From: an uncultured Prevotella sp.
GTDB taxonomy: Bacteria; Bacteroidota; Bacteroidia; Bacteroidales; Bacteroidaceae
Assembly (NCBI GenBank): GCA_946999045.1
Contig: CAMQBR010000003.1
Span: 1 to 64,000 of the forward strand
Direction of reading: 5' to 3'
DNA: 64,000 nucleotides
In this document: positions 52,718 to 61,913 of the stretch, piece by piece
Position numbering within the stretch: the first letter of the stretch is position 1
Layout of the letters: each line of letters starts with the position of its first letter
Notes under the pieces: generated by a model
Told to the model about the DNA's origin: nothing
The model's input: the letters and a program-made list of their open reading frames with translations, nothing else
Database searches by the model: none
Made by a program: the position numbers and the translations under genes

Positions 52718-55700
52718 TTTTCTATCGAATCATTCGGTAATAGCTGGACAGGTTGAGCTGATTTAGGCGAGCGTTTGAAGTAGAAAATATCACTGAAGTG
52801 CGATAATTTTCGTCTCCAAGAGAAGCCTACTCCATATTCACCAATTATACCGTCTAGCCAGTCGTATGTATTATTATTGTAGAACAAGCGCAAGTACTGA
52901 CTTGCATTCTTGTTTAATCTGTATTCTATTTCTACCTTATTAAAAAAGTTATTATCTTTTTGCGCCATGATTTCTTCTCCTGTAGAAACCTTTCCTCCAA
53001 CGATAACACGCAAACGATTGTTCCATAATCGTTTAGAAAATCTAAAATTGTAGTCGGTGTGTATGCCTCCTGTGGCAGTAGTTGTATTATTTATGCTCAT
53101 ACCGAGGTCTAACCCCATGGAGCGCATGGCGGTACCTGTAATATTGTTAATTTCGTTTTGCAGGTACGAACTCAACGCATTGTTCATAGAAAATTCTGCC
53201 ATATTGTTGCCCGTTAGGTACATTCCTGATACCAACATGGTGATAGCCACTTTTCCTCTGCCCTCAATAGTCATGGTGTTGAGCTGGTCTTGTATGGTTA
53301 TATCGTTAGGCGAACGAATGATAAACTCAATGCCTGGTTTCGATAATGTTTTGGTTAATTTCACTCCGCAGTCAAAATCAACCATTCTTCCTACGCCATT
53401 ACTTTCGTTTACATTAGCTTTTATGTCTTCGGTAGCCGTGATGTTCAGCTTTGGATTCAAGATATTGCCCATAAATTCGATGTAACTGCCGTTCTTGATA
53501 TGGAAGGTTTTGAGCGGAATAACTGGCAGAGAGTATTTCATTTCACCACTATTTAGGGTGTAACGCCCCATCAGTTTGAGGTTATCTACTGTGTTGTAAG
53601 TCATGAGAAGATGTCCTCCTCCAAACAAATCAATATAGTTGGTATGGTCAGCATTAAGCATACAAACAATGTGTGCTGCCTCATCAATGTTTATACCCAT
53701 ATTTATGTTGAAGCCCATGAGTTTAGGACGCTGTACCACTTGCTTTGTAGAATCGTTGAAATCTGTAAAGCGTACCAGTTCGTTGAGCTGGTTATCGGTT
53801 GACAGCTCGTTATCCTTCAGCAGATAAGTCATATCGGTTGCCCCTAGAATGTTAAGCTTTCCACGAAGTTTCAGATTGTTGACAGGTCCGCTCATTGAGC
53901 CGTATACATCGACAAATGCTTTTCCGTAAATCTGTGAACGCACATTCTCTTTGGCGTCAATTAGTTCAATGTTTTCACCTTTCATGCGAACATTCATTGA
54001 TATGTTGTTCGTGTTAGAGAAGTCGAATGTCCCTGACACGTTGATAGGGTTATTGTTGTTGGCAAACATTTCAAAGTTTTCAAAGACTATCTTGCTGTTA
54101 ACTATCTTAATAGGGTCGTCTGCAAAGCGCATTTTTACACCGTAAGGAACGCTCTCAATGTATGATGAGTCGAGGAGTATCTCACCGTTCATCTTAGGTT
54201 TTGTGGCAGAACCTTTCACGGAAATATCACCATTCCCATAACCTTGTAATCCTACAATGCTCTGTGGTATGAAGCTGTTGAGCAACTGAAGAGGGAAGTG
54301 TTTGAGCTTTAACACCGTTTGCAAATCTCCATTTTTGTTATATACACCGCTGATGTTGGCTATATTTTGGTTTTCTTTATTCAAGATTCCATCTATAAAA
54401 TGTACACCATTGTCTTTAGGCATATAAACAAATTCTGAGCTCAAGTTGCCCATAGGCACACCTTTATAGACAAGGTCCTTGACGGCAACGTTAGATGAGA
54501 CTGACACTTCTTTGGAGGTTTGAATAACGTGGAAGTCTCCATTTACTTTTCCAGATATAGCTGGCAGGTAAGGAATGGCACTTAATATCTGCCCCAAATC
54601 TATCTTGTTAACCGATATGGTTATATCTTGCAGCACATCTAGGTTATTGTCGTTAGATACCAGTTGTACACCTGTGTCATCCTTTGCCAGCATCATAATG
54701 TTAGCCGAAAGGCGTTTGTTGGTTTCTAAAAACAGGTAGTTGTCATTGTTTACAGTAAAGTCTTTGTAACCTAAAATGATGCCTGTGCTGTCTATTTTGG
54801 AACGGATGCCATGCTCAACCATATCGGCTCGCATACCTAAAGCCAAGCCCAAACGGTTGTGATTGTCATATAATTGCGTGTGTAGACTGATGCCTTTTTG
54901 TAGTAATTTTCCGTTAAACAAAGCCTTGAAGGTATATTGAGGATTGTCTTTGTTATTTAGTATCTTACCTTGGTAGGTAGTGCCTTTGGAGGTAGACAGT
55001 ATGCCTAACTGTACGCTGTCAAGTTGAACACTGTCTACCAGCAGTTTCTCTATCTGCAAGTTTCCATTAACTCCAGTCTTTGGCGATGTGTTTATGTTAA
55101 GGTAAGCCAAATCCATATCCACCCCATAGCGGTGCATCATATTGGTGAAGATATTGTCCTTGCCTGCCGTGAGACGTATCATAGCAGTAGGAAGATGACG
55201 CTTAAGGGCTGTCTGGTTAATTATTTTCTGATAAATTTGCTGTTGTAAAAGTGAAACAAAGCTTTGCGTCTTACTTAAAAGTTGCTGGTATCCATTCTTC
55301 GCAAGCAATGCCATATACAGATCATCTGTGTATACAGCCACACTGGTTGAGTTGTTACGCATGAGCAAATCAACGTAGATAGGTGCAGGCATGTACAGAC
55401 CTTGCTTGTCTAACAAACTGATTTTGGCGATTTCTCCCTTGATATGATGCAACATTTTTAGGTTACTTTGCAAGTTCAGATTACATTGTAAAGCCAAAGT
55501 TGCCGTATCTTTAGTGATGCCTAAACGGTGTAAATCAATGTGCTGTAACTGTGTTTGAATAGTTGCTCGAAGGGGGAGGGTGGTAAAAGCAGTTAACTTA
55601 ATGTTACCTTTGAGTAGTGTATTGTTGCTATGGAGTGTTGCTTTGATGTGTCCATGCTTTATGGTTGCGTTGGCAGTGATGCTACTTAATGGATATTTTC

Positions 55701-57327
55701 CATATCTAAATTGTTGGATATAGACCTTAGCCGTAAGGTTAGTGTGGGGCGAAAGTATATCAAACCCTTGTCCACTGGCATGGATAGAGCCTGTGAAAGG
55801 ATGTAACCCTTTTCTTGGCAGGAAATGATTTAATGCCAAATTATGTGCTTGTAGTTTGGCAACATACTTTTTGTGTATGGCATCTAAGCTTACATTGCCA
55901 TGCAAAACACCTCCCCCTTGTTTCATTACAAAGTTGGATGCATATTGCTTTCGATTGATAGTCATATTGCCTTTCAATGCAATATTGCGAGGAATAGTAA
56001 AAGTAGAACGTGTATTTTTTTGCAGAAATTGCTTGACAAAAGTCAAGTTGTGTGCTATGAAATTCAAATTAAAGTGTGCTTGCAAGTGGTTGATATTGTT
56101 CACATTTTGTGCATATCCTACTGCCCTCATTTGCAAAACGGTAGGCCAATTCAGTTTTAATTGCTGCACTTTAAGGTGCTGCAAATTTCCTTTTACATCG
56201 GCATCGAGAACCAAAGGTACATTAGACATTTGTTTTTTGAGAGAAGGAGGTAATGGTTGTGTTAACAACTGCAAATCTTTCTTGCTAAACGATGCATGTA
56301 GTTGGGTATTAAACACGCCTGGATGCTGCTGAGCAAAGGCATTAAAATCGAGTTGGATATCTGCAACCAATGACGAGGAGGGTGTGTGAAGTTTAAGTTG
56401 ATTGATGCGAATATGTGTGGAATCTAATTGAACATAACTAGATAACTTATTGATTTGTAACCCACATTGTTCCCTAAAAGAAGAGTTTTGTAGTTGGAGT
56501 TTTAATTTTGATTGGGTATAACTAAAGGAGGATAGGGCTATACTCATATTCTTCAAAGATAGGTGTTGTGCATCAAATCCCTTAACCTTTTCTTTCCACT
56601 TGTTGTTATAATCTAGTTCACCTTGTTGCCAAACCAATTGTTTAACCTGATAATTCTCTGCCTTGAGATCGAAAAATCCCTGTTTGGCAACGGTGTTTCC
56701 CATGTATGCCCTCATCACAATGGTGTCGCCTGGCATATGAACGGTTACATCTGTATGGTGCAATGCAAGTTCACCTATCTTAATCTTCCATATCTGTTTT
56801 GTCTTAGTTGTATCTTCAGGCACACTGTCTGGCAATATTACTTGTAGTTTGGCATCAGCCAACGTAGCACGGTTAACGCATACATTCGATTGAATGAGGT
56901 CAACGCCATGGCTTACTAAAAACAATTGATTGATAGTGCCTTCCACCCTTGCCGTTGCAATGAGGTTCATAGTATTTAATTTTACGCACTCAAGGCGCAG
57001 CTCGTCTACCTCAACTTGTTGATGAAATAATGGCAATAACTGCACGTTTGCCACCATACATTTGGCTTGCATAATGGTATCTTTTATGTGTGGTAGCGAG
57101 TCGTTAGGACGCATTATGCACACCTGTTCCATGCTCAAATCCAACGGAAATGCCAAGCGCACGTTTCTTATCTGCACCTGCATTCCCATCTTTTGCGATG
57201 CGTAATAGGTAGCTTGCTTAAGAACCCATTGTTGAATGGGAGGTATATAGAAGAGTAATATTAATATGAAAGGCAGCACAACGAGTGTGCCAACTGTCAT
57301 ACTAATCCATTTAATATATTTTTTCAT
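52714..57327 (-). CDS. tamB: TamB-like translocation/assembly protein (DUF490)
   Basis: 1537 residues from the ATG at 57327. An ATG at 57417 would add 30 residues ahead of the anchor and looks too early. It has an N-terminal signal anchor (MKKYIKWISMTVGTLVVLPF and following), an AsmA-like start with VRLAFPLDLSMEQVCI, a long periplasmic beta-groove, and the C-terminal TamB domain (~1150-1530) with SVKGSATKPKMNGEILLDSS and FRFSKRLWNNRLRVIVGGKV. It probably forms the periplasm-spanning groove for its Omp85 partner encoded next (4-bp overlap). A small-RNA-like unit lies just upstream. Confidence 0.92.
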   Translation of the reverse strand: MKKYIKWISMTVGTLVVLPFILILLFYIPPIQQWVLKQATYYASQKMGMQVQIRNVRLAFPLDLSMEQVCIMRPNDSLPHIKDTIMQAKCMVANVQLLPLFHQQVEVDELRLECVKLNTMNLIATARVEGTINQLFLVSHGVDLIQSNVCVNRATLADAKLQVILPDSVPEDTTKTKQIWKIKIGELALHHTDVTVHMPGDTIVMRAYMGNTVAKQGFFDLKAENYQVKQLVWQQGELDYNNKWKEKVKGFDAQHLSLKNMSIALSSFSYTQSKLKLQLQNSSFREQCGLQINKLSSYVQLDSTHIRINQLKLHTPSSSLVADIQLDFNAFAQQHPGVFNTQLHASFSKKDLQLLTQPLPPSLKKQMSNVPLVLDADVKGNLQHLKVQQLKLNWPTVLQMRAVGYAQNVNNINHLQAHFNLNFIAHNLTFVKQFLQKNTRSTFTIPRNIALKGNMTINRKQYASNFVMKQGGGVLHGNVSLDAIHKKYVAKLQAHNLALNHFLPRKGLHPFTGSIHASGQGFDILSPHTNLTAKVYIQQFRYGKYPLSSITANATIKHGHIKATLHSNNTLLKGNIKLTAFTTLPLRATIQTQLQHIDLHRLGITKDTATLALQCNLNLQSNLKMLHHIKGEIAKISLLDKQGLYMPAPIYVDLLMRNNSTSVAVYTDDLYMALLAKNGYQQLLSKTQSFVSLLQQQIYQKIINQTALKRHLPTAMIRLTAGKDNIFTNMMHRYGVDMDLAYLNINTSPKTGVNGNLQIEKLLVDSVQLDSVQLGILSTSKGTTYQGKILNNKDNPQYTFKALFNGKLLQKGISLHTQLYDNHNRLGLALGMRADMVEHGIRSKIDSTGIILGYKDFTVNNDNYLFLETNKRLSANIMMLAKDDTGVQLVSNDNNLDVLQDITISVNKIDLGQILSAIPYLPAISGKVNGDFHVIQTSKEVSVSSNVAVKDLVYKGVPMGNLSSEFVYMPKDNGVHFIDGILNKENQNIANISGVYNKNGDLQTVLKLKHFPLQLLNSFIPQSIVGLQGYGNGDISVKGSATKPKMNGEILLDSSYIESVPYGVKMRFADDPIKIVNSKIVFENFEMFANNNNPINVSGTFDFSNTNNISMNVRMKGENIELIDAKENVRSQIYGKAFVDVYGSMSGPVNNLKLRGKLNILGATDMTYLLKDNELSTDNQLNELVRFTDFNDSTKQVVQRPKLMGFNINMGINIDEAAHIVCMLNADHTNYIDLFGGGHLLMTYNTVDNLKLMGRYTLNSGEMKYSLPVIPLKTFHIKNGSYIEFMGNILNPKLNITATEDIKANVNESNGVGRMVDFDCGVKLTKTLSKPGIEFIIRSPNDITIQDQLNTMTIEGRGKVAITMLVSGMYLTGNNMAEFSMNNALSSYLQNEINNITGTAMRSMGLDLGMSINNTTTATGGIHTDYNFRFSKRLWNNRLRVIVGGKVSTGEEIMAQKDNNFFNKVEIEYRLNKNASQYLRLFYNNNTYDWLDGIIGEYGVGFSWRRKLSHFSDIFYFKRSPKSAQPVQLLPNDSIEK

Positions 57328-57520
57328 AAACCATTTGTTTCTATCATTGTAATAAAATAGCGTAGATAGAATTATTTGCAAAGTAAGCATTTTTTTGCGA
57401 AAAGAGCCAATTTTCACCCTTCTTTTTTATCTTAAAGTGTATATTTGATGTGCAAAGCATTATCGCTTTATAGTCAATGCTATATACTATTGTTTGTAAA
57501 GCATGGATGCTCATAAAACG

Positions 57521-57556
57521 AAAAAGGCTTCTGAATTAATTTCAGAGAGCCTTTTT
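57521..57556 (-). terminator. intrinsic terminator upstream of tamB
   Basis: AAAAAGGCTTCTGAA and TTCAGAGAGCCTTTTT form a hairpin with A and T runs on both sides, so it can work in either direction. No protein gene ends here. It fits the end of the short minus-strand unit starting near 57593. Confidence 0.8.
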
Positions 57557-57593
57557 GCCTAACGAATTTCTACTTAAATATTCAACAATCTGT
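57521..57593 (-). ncRNA. candidate small RNA upstream of tamB
   Basis: On the minus strand a TACCTTTG box (57607-57600), with ATTG-like sequence about 20 bp further up, is followed by ~73 nt ending in the strong terminator at 57521-57556. The 5' part contains CTAAC and GTTAG, able to pair. It has no reading frame of note. It could instead be the attenuated leader of tamB, whose start is 194 bp beyond the terminator. Confidence 0.5.
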
Positions 57594-57599
57594 TAGTTA

Positions 57600-57607
57600 C
57601 AAAGGTA
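57600..57607 (-). promoter_or_regulatory. -7 box of the tamB-upstream unit
   Basis: The minus strand reads TACCTTTG; TTG of the -33 box is 20 bp upstream. Confidence 0.55.
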
Positions 57608-58386
57608 GTACAAATATTCTTTCGACACAATCCTCATTTATAATGAAACTTCATATTGCTGCTTATCATCTTTCTTGATGATATTATACGGTGGCAAGTA
57701 GTTTTTTTATATTTAGTATGTACAAAAAATATAAAATATTTCATTATAGACATTATTTTATTAAGTTCTGTAAGTCTATAATTCGTTTTTTTTCATCAAT
57801 TAATCTATTAAAAAAGGCCAAGAATAAGTTGATTTGCGATAATGGTGCTCTATATTCTTATTTGCATCTCTATGACGGAATTTTCCTCAATATGCCCCCA
57901 GTATAAGTTCACGTTTTTCATATTATCTTCATCGTAACTTGACTTACAAATTACGTCAAAAAGGCTTCCTTCTTTATCGTTTGAATGTTAAATTAGGATA
58001 GGATTTTTACGATAATGGAAGTTCTTAAGTACGTATGTTTCGTTGGGCAAGGGGCATTAAGTCAAGGAATAAGAATAATCTTTATTATCTTTGATACAAC
58101 CTTTGCATCATTAGTTATGGTATATATGTTTTTATTTATATCAATGAAACTCTTTTACAATCTACTTTTTATTTTCGGCTTCAAGTAATGATTTGTATGT
58201 ATTCTTCTCTTCGGTAAGAAATTTTAGATTTGTATTTTTATTTATATAAAAATGTCTTTTGAGTGATTTCTAACTATTTTATTCTTTTCCTTTTTTCAAA
58301 GATAAGAAAAACGTTCTGTTGTTTCTTTAATGATAATCCTTTAAATTATCAATGGCGTATATACAAGATTATGAGTTATGAATTGC
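57608..58386. other. AT-rich intergenic region
   Basis: No convincing protein gene. A TATCTTTG box (58086-58093) on the + strand precedes a 23-codon hydrophobic frame (58117-58188). Otherwise nothing recognisable. Confidence 0.4.
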
Positions 58387-59421
58387 TTAGCTGTTTTCTG
58401 CTCCGCAGTGTGGGCAGCGACCTTTGTGCTGGATAATGGAACCACAGTTACCACAAATATACTGGGTGTGGGCATGTAAGAAGTACTGATGTAAGGCAAA
58501 ATAGATGTAAAGTGCCAAGAAAACATAGCCTATATAATATAAGGTGGAGAGACCGAAAATGATATAATTGGTGGCACATACAGCTAACAAACCGCTAAGA
58601 TACATCACAGCCTCGCTGAAAGGCAGTTGATGACGTACATCATCTATGGCGGCTAATCCCACAATGAGCATAGCCCACACAGAAAGAAGGAAGATCATGA
58701 GCAAAAAAGGCACAGAAAAAGGATTAAGGGTAGGATGATAATAAAAGTGTCGCCACATATCGGGTGCAAACATTTGTATGCTGGCATAGAGTGTAGATGA
58801 TGAAGCAACGATGATGCAAAGCAGGGTAGGATAGAACGAATGAATATCTCTCAGGTGAACAATGTAAGCATTTTCTTTAACCAAATGGCGCATCCAGTAC
58901 ACCACCGCAATGATAGAAATAATGATAAGGAAGATAAGTAGGTGGGTATCAGAGAAAGTAGAGATGAATTGGGAGATAGGGTCGTCAGGCACAACGTTAG
59001 GCAATAAATCTTTTTCATGCACCCAACCAAATTGGTGTTGGTCGCTGGCTAGCTGTATCCAAACAGAGTCTATGGTGTCTGTACTCATTATTTTAATGTC
59101 GGCAACCACTACATGATGTTGTTTCTTCACAATAAGTGTATCTATCATCAAACCCGATAACACCTCTTCTGGTTGCTGTTTTAGCAAAGTAAGCGAATCG
59201 CTTTTCACCACAAAATTGTAGTTGTTAGTGTAATGATGCGATGAATAAAAGTGTAATGAATCTATTTGAGCCCTGCTAATAGGCAGCATGGCATCTGAAT
59301 GATGTGTTGACTTATGATAGCAACCCATTAGCAGCATTACCATTATCAACCACAAATAAGCTGTATGAGGGATGTTATAATGCGCCACACATTGTTGAAG
59401 ATGTAGTTTAATTTTATTCAT
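58387..59421 (-). CDS. membrane protein with C-terminal zinc ribbon
   Basis: 344 residues. The N-terminal hydrophobic segment (~22-36) ends LMGCYHKS, which may be a lipobox (Cys34), followed by a small beta-rich domain (~60-145, DSVWIQLASDQHQFGWVHE resembles an SH3-like fold). About five membrane helices (~157-320) follow. At the very C-terminus is a zinc ribbon CGNCGS ... CPHCGAENS (~323-344). I know no function for it. The first 8 bp overlap the end of the U32 gene, so both are translated from one message. The combination of an exported domain, membrane bundle and cytoplasmic zinc finger suggests a sensor or assembly factor, but this is only inference. Confidence 0.7.
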   Translation of the reverse strand: MNKIKLHLQQCVAHYNIPHTAYLWLIMVMLLMGCYHKSTHHSDAMLPISRAQIDSLHFYSSHHYTNNYNFVVKSDSLTLLKQQPEEVLSGLMIDTLIVKKQHHVVVADIKIMSTDTIDSVWIQLASDQHQFGWVHEKDLLPNVVPDDPISQFISTFSDTHLLIFLIIISIIAVVYWMRHLVKENAYIVHLRDIHSFYPTLLCIIVASSSTLYASIQMFAPDMWRHFYYHPTLNPFSVPFLLMIFLLSVWAMLIVGLAAIDDVRHQLPFSEAVMYLSGLLAVCATNYIIFGLSTLYYIGYVFLALYIYFALHQYFLHAHTQYICGNCGSIIQHKGRCPHCGAENS

Positions 59422-61309
59422 TAGTATAGATATTCATTTGACATTCATCGCACTTAAACTCCAGTCTAAACGTCCTACCATCACCCAAACGAAGAATTAA
59501 TGGTTCTTTCCATGTTGGCTTTTTGCCTCCTCGTCGTATGCAATAGCCTAAGCTGTAACGAAGGCAATGACGGCACGACATCAATAAGACCGACTGGTTA
59601 GCATATTGGTTAGCCTTCTTACTGCTGATTACCTCGTAGGCTGAATGCGTATTTTTAAGTCCTTGTTGCTGATAGAACGATTGGGCAACTGAGTTAGCGA
59701 TGTTGTAAATGTACGGAAACTTTTTGTATTCGGGCTGCCAAGTTAACTTTTTTATATTTTTTTTATTACACTTGTCATTGCGACGAGCATCCATCTGTAC
59801 TGAAATCTGCTGGGGTAGGGCTATTTGTAACTTGTCAATAACCTGTCTGCGCCAATCGGCTAACATGCTCGAAGGAATAAAATAGTTGTCTGTATCCTGT
59901 GCAATGTCGATGCTTTTCGCCACGTATGGTGTCCCCCCCAACTTGCCCAATTGCCGTAAAATATTATTTCTTTGTGGATTTTGTGCAACCTGTTTGTTAG
60001 CAATAAATTGAATTTCAGCAGTTTGTAAGCCTTTGCCAGATGCTTTGAGCATAAAACCCTGTTGTGTAGCCGATAGTGATAAGTGGATAGGAATCTTTCG
60101 CATAGCTGTCTTACCCGATAAAATTTTACTAAATGCTTCATCATTATTGCGATACAAAGCCATGCCTCTATGCAGTTTTTGGGGCAGATGTAAAGGATAG
60201 AGTCGGTTGCCCTCTACTCTGTTAATGCGAAAACCTTCTAACTCGCCCTCATCATTGATAAAACATAAACCGTCTCCATTGGCAAAGCAAGCTGTGCCTG
60301 CTACACTAAAAGAGTTATGAGTAATCTCTTTTACTTTGCCCACGTATTCACCCAAAGCCTTTGGGGTAAGTGGAGAATAGATGTCGGGTTGTCTGTCATA
60401 CAAGAAGTAATTGGTGTATCCTCGGTTAAATGTCTTCTTTAAATCAGGTGTAAACATATATGTTACTTGTCCCAATGAGGTGCGTTGGTAATCGTTTTTA
60501 CGATGACTAATAACTGCGTTAAGTTTTTGAGAATAAGCCGATACCACGTTCTTTACATAGTCAATATCCTTTAATCTTCCCTCTATCTTGAACGAAGATA
60601 CACCTGCATCTGCCATTTCCTCCAAGTATTCAATCTGACTAAGGTCTTTTAATGACAAGAGATGTTGCTGATGTCGAATTTCTTTGCCGTTGGCATCAAT
60701 TAAATCAAACTTTAATCTACAAAACTGAGCACAAGCACCTCTGTTGGCACTTCTGCCGAAACAATGTTGCGAAGCATAACATACTCCCGAATAACTTACG
60801 CACAATGCGCCATGTACAAAGGCTTCTAACTCCATGTGAGGCACCATTTTGTGTATAGTATTTATTTCTTTTAGCGATAATTCTCGTGCCAAAACCGCAC
60901 GTTTAAAGCCCAGTGTTTGCAACCAATCCACCTTTTCTGCCGACCTATTATCGGTCTGTGTGCTGGCATGTAACGCTGGTAGAGGCTTTATATCTGTTGG
61001 CAATAGTTGCAAAACTGCCATGTCCTGTACCAGTAAAGCATCTACCTTTATTTTGCACAGCTGGCGCAATAGGGCACGTGTATCCTCTATTTCATTTTCG
61101 TAGATAATGGTATTAACCGTAACGTAAACCTTGGCTCCAAACTGATGTGCATATTTACAAAGTTCAGAGACATCGCTAATGCTGTTGCCAGCTGATGCCC
61201 TTGCACCAAATTTTGATGCACCTATGTACACCGCATCTGCTCCATGCTCGATAGCAGCTTTGCCACATTCTAAGTTTTTGGCAGGTGCCAAGAGTTCTAA
61301 TGTTTGCAT
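59414..61309 (-). CDS. U32-family protein, tRNA uridine hydroxylase (TrhP/RlhA-type)
   Basis: 631 residues. The peptidase U32 signature E-x-F-x2-G-A-L-C-x4-G-x-C-x-x-S is exact at 162-180, and the conserved cysteines are Cys170, Cys177, Cys193 and Cys197. The TIM-barrel N-terminus starts MQTLELLAPAKNLECGKAAI and has HGADAVYIGASKFGARA. A C-terminal extension (~400-631) has a CRHCLRYSLGYC cluster and a final CDECQMN that may bind a metal. Characterised relatives hydroxylate tRNA U34 (TrhP, using prephenate) or 23S rRNA (RlhA) rather than cleave proteins; which applies here is not decided by the sequence. Confidence 0.85.
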   Translation of the reverse strand: MQTLELLAPAKNLECGKAAIEHGADAVYIGASKFGARASAGNSISDVSELCKYAHQFGAKVYVTVNTIIYENEIEDTRALLRQLCKIKVDALLVQDMAVLQLLPTDIKPLPALHASTQTDNRSAEKVDWLQTLGFKRAVLARELSLKEINTIHKMVPHMELEAFVHGALCVSYSGVCYASQHCFGRSANRGACAQFCRLKFDLIDANGKEIRHQQHLLSLKDLSQIEYLEEMADAGVSSFKIEGRLKDIDYVKNVVSAYSQKLNAVISHRKNDYQRTSLGQVTYMFTPDLKKTFNRGYTNYFLYDRQPDIYSPLTPKALGEYVGKVKEITHNSFSVAGTACFANGDGLCFINDEGELEGFRINRVEGNRLYPLHLPQKLHRGMALYRNNDEAFSKILSGKTAMRKIPIHLSLSATQQGFMLKASGKGLQTAEIQFIANKQVAQNPQRNNILRQLGKLGGTPYVAKSIDIAQDTDNYFIPSSMLADWRRQVIDKLQIALPQQISVQMDARRNDKCNKKNIKKLTWQPEYKKFPYIYNIANSVAQSFYQQQGLKNTHSAYEVISSKKANQYANQSVLLMSCRHCLRYSLGYCIRRGGKKPTWKEPLILRLGDGRTFRLEFKCDECQMNIYTNE

Positions 61310-61545
61310 AAATATATGTTGTTATAAAGTACGTTTTTGAAAAATGTAATAAAGTAAATTGATAAGAATTTTTACGATATAAAATATGTACAGACAGTTT
61401 GGAAGGAAAATACTTAAGCAAGTCCTGAAAGAGAGATATAAAAAAGGATATTTTTGTCCAACTTAGATATGTAAGAGAGAGCTGTGAGCCTTGTAGGGGT
61501 GATATAATTATTTCATTGTTCATAGTTCACAATTATTTAATTCTC

Positions 61546-61566
61546 CTTTTATAGAACCGCTCTTAT
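61546..61566. repeat. MITE family B, half end
   Basis: TTTTATAGAACCGCTCTTA, a lone family B terminus with no partner close by. Confidence 0.5.
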
Positions 61567-61681
61567 GTATTTGAGAATTATTCAAAAACATAGGACAAGC
61601 TCCTACGCTATACTTTTTCGTCTTTTTGGGGGCTGAATTACTCAAATTATTTTTTTTATATATTTTTTTATAATATGTTGT

Positions 61682-61874
61682 GGCTGGTTCTATAAATTAC
61701 TACCGTATATTATTAGTAATTTTTATGAAATACGTTTTGTTATTGCTTCTTTTTATAGAAAACAGGCTGTGCTTCAACAATTCAAACAAGTTTAATTGTA
61801 TTTGGCTTGCTCTGTTTTTGGCTTAAAATGTAAGTTCAAAATCTAACAAAGCTAATTTTATAGAACCAGCCTTA
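61682..61874. repeat. MITE family B, composite copy downstream of mutS2
   Basis: It starts GGCTGGTTCTATAAATTACT and ends TAATTTTATAGAACCAGCC, 193 bp, with an internal extra end (TTTTTATAGAAAACAGGC, about 61751). This suggests one copy inserted in another. It ends 40 bp before the mutS2 stop. The rest of the 61.31-61.91 kb gap holds no gene. Confidence 0.7.
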
Positions 61875-61913
61875 TATGCATCAAATGGGCAAGAATGCCT
61901 AAGGGCTTCCCCT

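Noticed and set aside
57691..57906. 71-codon plus-strand frame with GTG start
   Set aside because: Very AT-rich, no promoter at a sensible distance, Phe/Lys/Ile bias typical of non-coding AT-rich DNA.
59414..61309. Secreted collagenase
   Set aside because: The U32 protein has no signal peptide, and characterised relatives with this cysteine pattern modify RNA.
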